From Polytrichum commune (taxonomy: Eukaryota > Streptophyta > Polytrichopsida > Polytrichales > Polytrichaceae), in contig OX485803.1 of assembly GCA_950295325.1 (NCBI GenBank), forward strand, positions 22,260,001 through 22,324,000: a DNA stretch of 64,000 nt, in the 5' to 3' direction. The notes beneath the pieces were generated by a model. That model worked only from the letters and a program-made list of their open reading frames with translations. It was not told the DNA's origin and made no database searches. Both the position numbers and the translations under genes were made by a program. This document shows positions 58,721-64,000 of this stretch, piece after piece (position 1 is the stretch's first letter; each line of letters begins with the position of its first letter).

Positions 58721-61099
58721 ATGCACACTACCTAATCTAACTATCTAGTCTTTCATTCTTTACTTTTCTTATAACGCTAAGTTGCTAACCCTTAACCGGC
58801 AAGGGTTCAATAAAGAGAGGGAATTATCGCATACAAGCATACGTCTTATTCATCCAACATAACAACTTGACCCCCTATAGATATGGCCAATTCATCTCAA
58901 ACGACTTGGTCTAGACTAATTCGGGCTCTTTAAAACTAATTTCGGTTGTGGAGACATTTTAGAAAGTAACTTCCAAATTGCATACTATTTAAAGACTTTT
59001 GGGTTGGATGAATGAGAGGTACACTTGTATGCAATAAATTCCCTCTCCATGATTCGTGGTCTCCAACATGTAAAAACTCGTCCGTTTGGAATCGCAACAC
59101 ACTATTTCATAGCATGGAGTTAGCTATTTATAGATCATTAGAAATGGTATAGAGTTCCTGAATAGGGTTCAATTGGAATGAAACTGACCTCAACTTTCTT
59201 GGGGACTGGTTATTATTGAAGCCTTCTCCTCGAAGATGAATGAGTTTACTAGACACCACGAATCCGTGGCCTCCTTCAACGCATAGCGCCTCAATATACG
59301 ACATATGTGCACGAATTCTATGAACCTTGTGAAGGCTTGAATCGTTTTTTATTTTTAATTTGGGGTTTTGGATTCTTTGTCTAGAAAATAGTCTAAAGCT
59401 CATGGATGCTTCATGGTTAATTACCTAAATGTCCCAAAATACTACTCTCGTTGTTTCAACTAATTGGACCTAGCCCCTAAATACTTAAAGGAAAAAATAA
59501 CAAAAAAAACAAACTTGCTTGCAATTTTCCACAATTCTATTATATCTATAACTTGGTAGCCACACTTATTATAATTCTCACAAACTATGTATGAGCAAGG
59601 AAAGAGTTTACTATATTCCAAAAAAGCAAAGAAAAAAGAAAACAATGAACAAAAAAAAACAAGCAAACAAACAACAACTACTTATAAACACAATCCAAGG
59701 TTTGAAATATCCCTAACATAAACTGTGTCAAATGATTTTAACTACATAGGTGGAATATTACAAAGTGCTTAGAATCATGTTAAAGTTGGGTATGTGTTGT
59801 AAGGTGGGCACTAGAGGCTAGTACTAGATGGTACATAAAAGGTATTAACGGGTATGGGTACATATCAGGGGAAGTTGGGGTTTCATATGAGCTTCTCATC
59901 TTTTGTGCATGTTGGGTTTTGTTGAGAATTTATGTAGAGTTTTAGGGTTTTGGCAAATCAAGCTTTGATGTAGCTCCTTTGGGGTTGAGAGTTTGGAGTG
60001 GAGGACATAAGTCCGTTTGTAGTTGTGTGATTTTGTTGGAGGCTTGAAAATGTAATTAATGGTTCGCAACAACCTTTTTGTCTTTTTCATAACACTTTAG
60101 ACTATTTGCATGGGAAGTCAGTGGCATGTTTGTGTTAGGTTGCATTGTTCTTTGTTAACTTGTTTCTTGTTCATGTGTTTGTAAATAATCTTGTTATACT
60201 TGGAAGGCTCAAGTAGTTGTTGGCACCACATTACACATGCACAATTTGTTGTATTTTAAAATTCCAACGAAAATAAATTTTGTGAGAGATACACGATACT
60301 GATAAAAGATTAAAATTAAAAAAAAAACTATATTCATAATAAAATCAACTCCCATATAAAAGTCCTTACATAAGCAAAAGAATCCCTCAAAAAATCATAT
60401 AAATTTGCCCCCAATAAATTATCTTTGCACTTGGCTCGGTAACTCTACCCCAAGTGCACACCCTAAAATTCACAATTTCTACCAATCATATCAGTTTTGT
60501 CATCAAGTAATCATATTTGAGGTTATGGTGAAATTCCTAAGCTTTTCTTTATGAACTCATTATAAGAGGACCAAAAGTACCTTTTGTCAAAAAGTGTATG
60601 GATGTGTTCCTTTAAATGATGCTCGCAACTAAGTTACAATGTTATTTTCTTACACACCTTAAAATATGACTTGCCCCTCATTGTGCAATTGAAGATTTAA
60701 AGCTTTACAATTAACAAAATCCACATCACTATATGGTGTTCAAGATCTAAATGTCTCAATTACATTCTTTTAAAAAAAAACAAGAATTAGGTTTAGAATA
60801 ATGTTCTTAAGTAATAGTATAAGAGATAGATTATATAGAACTTTGCATTTGGGACATGGAGTGAACCTAGTGCACTCACTCATGTTGTTTGAATGTAAAG
60901 ATTTCATTTTAAAGTCATTCCCCAGGATGTGCAAACGAACGTGATGTAATTGTTGGTCATCATGTGTAAACTTGACGCCCAACAAACGTTGCTATGGTTG
61001 CATGGGCTTAGATGGTTGAAGTGGATTGAGATATAAGCTCATATGCACAAGTGCAACAGGTCGGGACAACACATATTCAAACTAGCAATCAAAGAATTT
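58721..61099. other. AT-rich intergenic DNA
   Basis: No gene, RNA or clear mobile element recognised. Confidence 0.5.
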
Positions 61100-62390
61100 G
61101 TAGTCCACCTACATTTCTACTAAAGCGATGAACCCGCTATATCCAAGCATTGTAGAGTTGCAATGTTGCCCATACCAACCAAATTTTCAAGCATCCCATG
61201 GTCAACTAAATTAAGTTGCTCCAAGTTAATTGGTCATTGAGGCCCGAAAATGCTTCTAATTAAATAGCAACCTCTAAAATTGGAATGCTCCAATTTTGTG
61301 AGTTTCCCCATACTAACCAATTCTTCACGCTTCTCACGCTCAATTTAGATCAAGTACCTCCAAGTTAACTAAGGGCCGGTTTACACCATGGACCATGAAG
61401 TTGGACCATAGAAGATGGTTTTTTTCCATGGTCCAACTTGATGGTCCAACTTCCATGGTCTGATTTTAAAATAAAATAAAAACTATAATAACTATAATCA
61501 TTTCACAAAGCCTTTGGGCCCCTCACTAGGTGTAAACTGGATGTGGACCAAGAGGAATGATCATGCACCAAAAAGCAAATGTGCTGATTTTTTTTAAATA
61601 CATGCCCCAAAAAGGTAGTTTTGAAAAATAAATAAATAAGTAAGTAAAACTAAGTTTGACCATATTCTTGTCTTCATCTTCTCTCCCCGAAAAAAAATTC
61701 ATTAAAATCTTTACTATAACAACATTTCTCTGCCATGGGCCCTTGCCTTTTTCTACCAAAGCACCTCTTTTGCCTCTCCCACCGCAAAACGCATTGGACC
61801 ATGTCGGTGGATAATGTAGGCCTTAAAACATGTCTTTGGGGAACCTCGAACTCCATGGTCACTCTCTCACATTCTTTCCTTGGTGTAAACCAAAGCGGTC
61901 CCAAGACGAATTCAACAACCAATCATAGATTTTACAGGGCCTTGGGATGACTTCATGGTCCATGACATAAACAATCCCTAAGCCGACGACGGCAACATGG
62001 CATGAAGCAAATAGCAATTACATACCTCTAAATCTCACACTTTTGGTGGATTGTCCATACCAAACAACTCTCTAAGCTTCACGCACTCAAATAGATCAAG
62101 CCACTGAGGTCCAAAATTGCATTTACCAAAACCGCATTTTTTCTCTTTAGATCCAAATGTTGTAGTTTTGTGAGTCTGCCCATAGCATACTCAAATAGAT
62201 TAAGTTGCTCCAACTTAACTAAGCCACCGAGGCTTGGAATTACTCCATCATCAAAGAGCAATTCCTTACCTCCAAAACTCACGATTTGTGATCTTGCACG
62301 TGTCAATCGACTCGTCAAACTTTTGGTGGGGCATATGGTGCATTTTACAAACAACATGTGGGATAGTATAGGGAGGATTAAATTCAGTTA
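61100..62390 (-). pseudogene. LRR gene relic, split by a MITE
   Basis: Minus-strand LRR fragments can be read in changing frames: GGLVKLEQLNLFEYAM and GRLTKLQHLDLKRKNAV at about 62110-62250, and LEQLNLVDHGML with ATLQCLDIAG at about 61135-61225. Stops and shifts are frequent. The repeat type (L-x-x-L-x-x-L-x-L) resembles the LRRs of plant NB-ARC receptors but is not close to the array at 16-22 kb. The MITE at 61373-61978 separates the two groups of fragments. Confidence 0.45.
61373..61978. mobile_element. Tourist-like (PIF/Harbinger) MITE, 606 bp
   Basis: The left end, GGGCCGGTTTACACCATGGA then CCATGAAGT, is mirrored at the right end, which inverted reads GGGATTGTTTATGTCATGGA then CCATGAAGT. 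TAA flanks both sides (61370-61372 and 61979-61981), the target preference of PIF/Harbinger elements. The interior has no transposase. Removing the element restores continuous flanking DNA. Confidence 0.75.
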
Positions 62391-64000
62391 ACGACAAAAT
62401 TATAGAAGGATTCCAAATAATGAAGGGTTCATTAAAAGCATACAATCTTATTACAAGCAAAGTAATCTAGTAAAAAATGTGGGCCATTATAATTTAATAC
62501 AACTAATATAGGGGCTGAATTTTAGGATTGTAAAGGTTATGTTTAAGATGATTTGTTTGTAAGCAAGTTGCACGTTGCATGGATGAAAAAACGCGGTCAA
62601 CGTACATGGGAAAATGTGTTGTTGTGTTTGTAATGTGATTTTCAAGCACAAGTTTTCTACATTGACTTGTATGGAATTGTGTTTGCAATGGTATGTATGA
62701 AAAATGTTTTTGTATGTATGCAATGATATGTATGGACATGGTTTTATGTATGAACATGCGCTAGATTTTATTACTTAAAAAGAATTTATACTACAGTAAA
62801 TTACGAGCACCGCAACACATCAACTAGAAGAGATCATATGATGTAACAATCAATCTTGTGCCATTGCTATATAATTGGTTGTTAATTTGATCAATGAAGA
62901 ATTATGCCTCCTAGATCTAGGCTTTATCAAGGTTGAACAAACTTTATTCACTTTGGACAAGGTATGTTTTATCCACAACTTTGAGAATCTTTGTAATATG
63001 ACCTATATAAATTGCTTCTAGGTAGTATTAATGCTACAAATGATTGCATACAACATAGAAATGGGGGGTACATGACACATTTACAATAATAGAATCTAGG
63101 GTTGTTATAACATTGGGATATGAGGGTTGCATGGTCAATAGAAGGGATGTGGAAGTCTTTTGGCAAGGGGAACTATTATGTCTTGTGTTATCATCATACA
63201 ATCATGTTGCCAATAATACACAATAGTCAACCATATTGGATGTTCATTCTACATTGTCGCCTTGTAGTGTGTGAACAACTTGTAGTGTGACTTGCTTTGC
63301 AACATTATATGTTGTTTCATAGGAAGAGCGCATATTTAAGTAAAATTGGACTAAGACCAAATCCATAATTACATCATGTTGAATCCTATCGTGAGATCCT
63401 TCAATAAAATTGTATAGTAGGATCCTTTGGGAAAATATACATAACTGATTATGATGATTATGATGATATGATGATACTTGTTTTCATTACATTTTCATTA
63501 CCTATCATTTAATTATATTGATGTAACACCAAAAATTTGATAATTTATTTTTTCCTTCATATTTTAATATCCTAACATTCAAGTAATCACTAGGGATCCA
63601 CGTATCACCCATAAAAATTAGGTATATTAGAAGTTTATCAACAGATTCGCCCATAAAAATGAAATAACCAAAAATTCATATTTTGAAAATATGTTCAGAT
63701 CCACTTAAATAGGAATTATGAATAAATCATACCACCTATTAGTATTAAAAATAATCTTCAGATAATTATGAGATAATTATGAAAAATTATATTTTTTGCT
63801 TGAATGCCAACTATTTCATAGAACCTTTTATATGAATACATGTGGCACACATTAGAAAGACTTACTACCTACAAGAACTTAGAGTCGGTTTACATGGGGT
63901 TCAAGATGGAAGAAAACTAGGCTCGAAAGACCATTAATGGATCACCTTAGATTTGAGGGTAAAGATTAAAGCCTGCTTTGATATTCGAGTTATGAGGGTT
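62391..64000. other. AT-rich intergenic DNA to the window end
   Basis: TATG/GTATGTATG-rich stretch at 62690-62760. GTCGGTTTACATGGGG near 63893 weakly resembles the terminus of the MITE at 61373 and may start another copy beyond the window. No gene recognised. Confidence 0.4.

Overview
The window looks like a nuclear contig from a land plant, most likely a bryophyte and probably a moss. The evidence is spliced genes with GT-AG introns, plant CACTA, MULE, hAT and Harbinger-type transposons, a tRNA-derived SINE, and above all a resistance-type gene that fuses a protein kinase, an NB-ARC and a leucine-rich repeat (the PNL class described from mosses). The species cannot be named from sequence alone. 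No bacterial, organellar or viral genes were recognised.

Layout. 1-2805: 3' part of a CACTA (En/Spm) transposon, with DUF4218 and DUF4216 coding exons, subterminal GACTA-type motifs and a 3' terminus ending TTTTCTTGTAGTG. 3182-4489 (minus): C-terminal part of a class-beta (N4/N6) DNA methyltransferase-like gene. 4500-9460: a satellite of about 22 monomers of about 233 bp, each carrying a GC-rich hairpin centred on GTTAAC. 9726-13411 (plus): a MULE transposase with DDE and SWIM zinc finger, broken by one frameshift and one nonsense codon. 13.4-15.9 kb: AT-rich then C-rich DNA without recognisable genes. 15949-25240 (minus): the kinase-NB-ARC-LRR gene, three exons, 2250 codons, with a 144-bp LRR unit repeated about 40 times. 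The last 16 units lie behind stop codons.

25-45 kb is a transposon graveyard: a 1.65-kb non-autonomous CACTA element with TTT target duplications that carries a SINE and an AT minisatellite; an NB-ARC relic; a short poly(A) retroposon; a fold-back element; a decayed hAT transposase; a 962-bp element with a 9-bp target duplication and a visible related empty site; and a second MULE pseudogene with SWIM and Tudor-like domains between long inverted repeats. 45770-52702 (minus): an intact 16-exon acetyl-CoA synthetase gene (709 aa). 57385-57633 (minus): a small intronless gene for a Hva1/DUF2945 TUDOR-type protein. 61.1-62.4 kb: an LRR pseudogene split by a 606-bp Tourist-like MITE with TAA target duplications. 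The rest is AT-rich intergenic DNA.

Working parts: acetyl-CoA synthetase (central metabolism), the kinase-NB-ARC-LRR gene (probable intracellular immune receptor) and the small TUDOR protein appear intact. Nearly everything else is mobile or repetitive. The strongest signals are the homogenised LRR array, where a nonsense codon has itself been copied by a recent 1440-bp-register duplication, and the palindromic satellite abutting a DNA methyltransferase-like gene. Exon boundaries were read by eye from splice consensus and reading-frame continuity, without transcript data.
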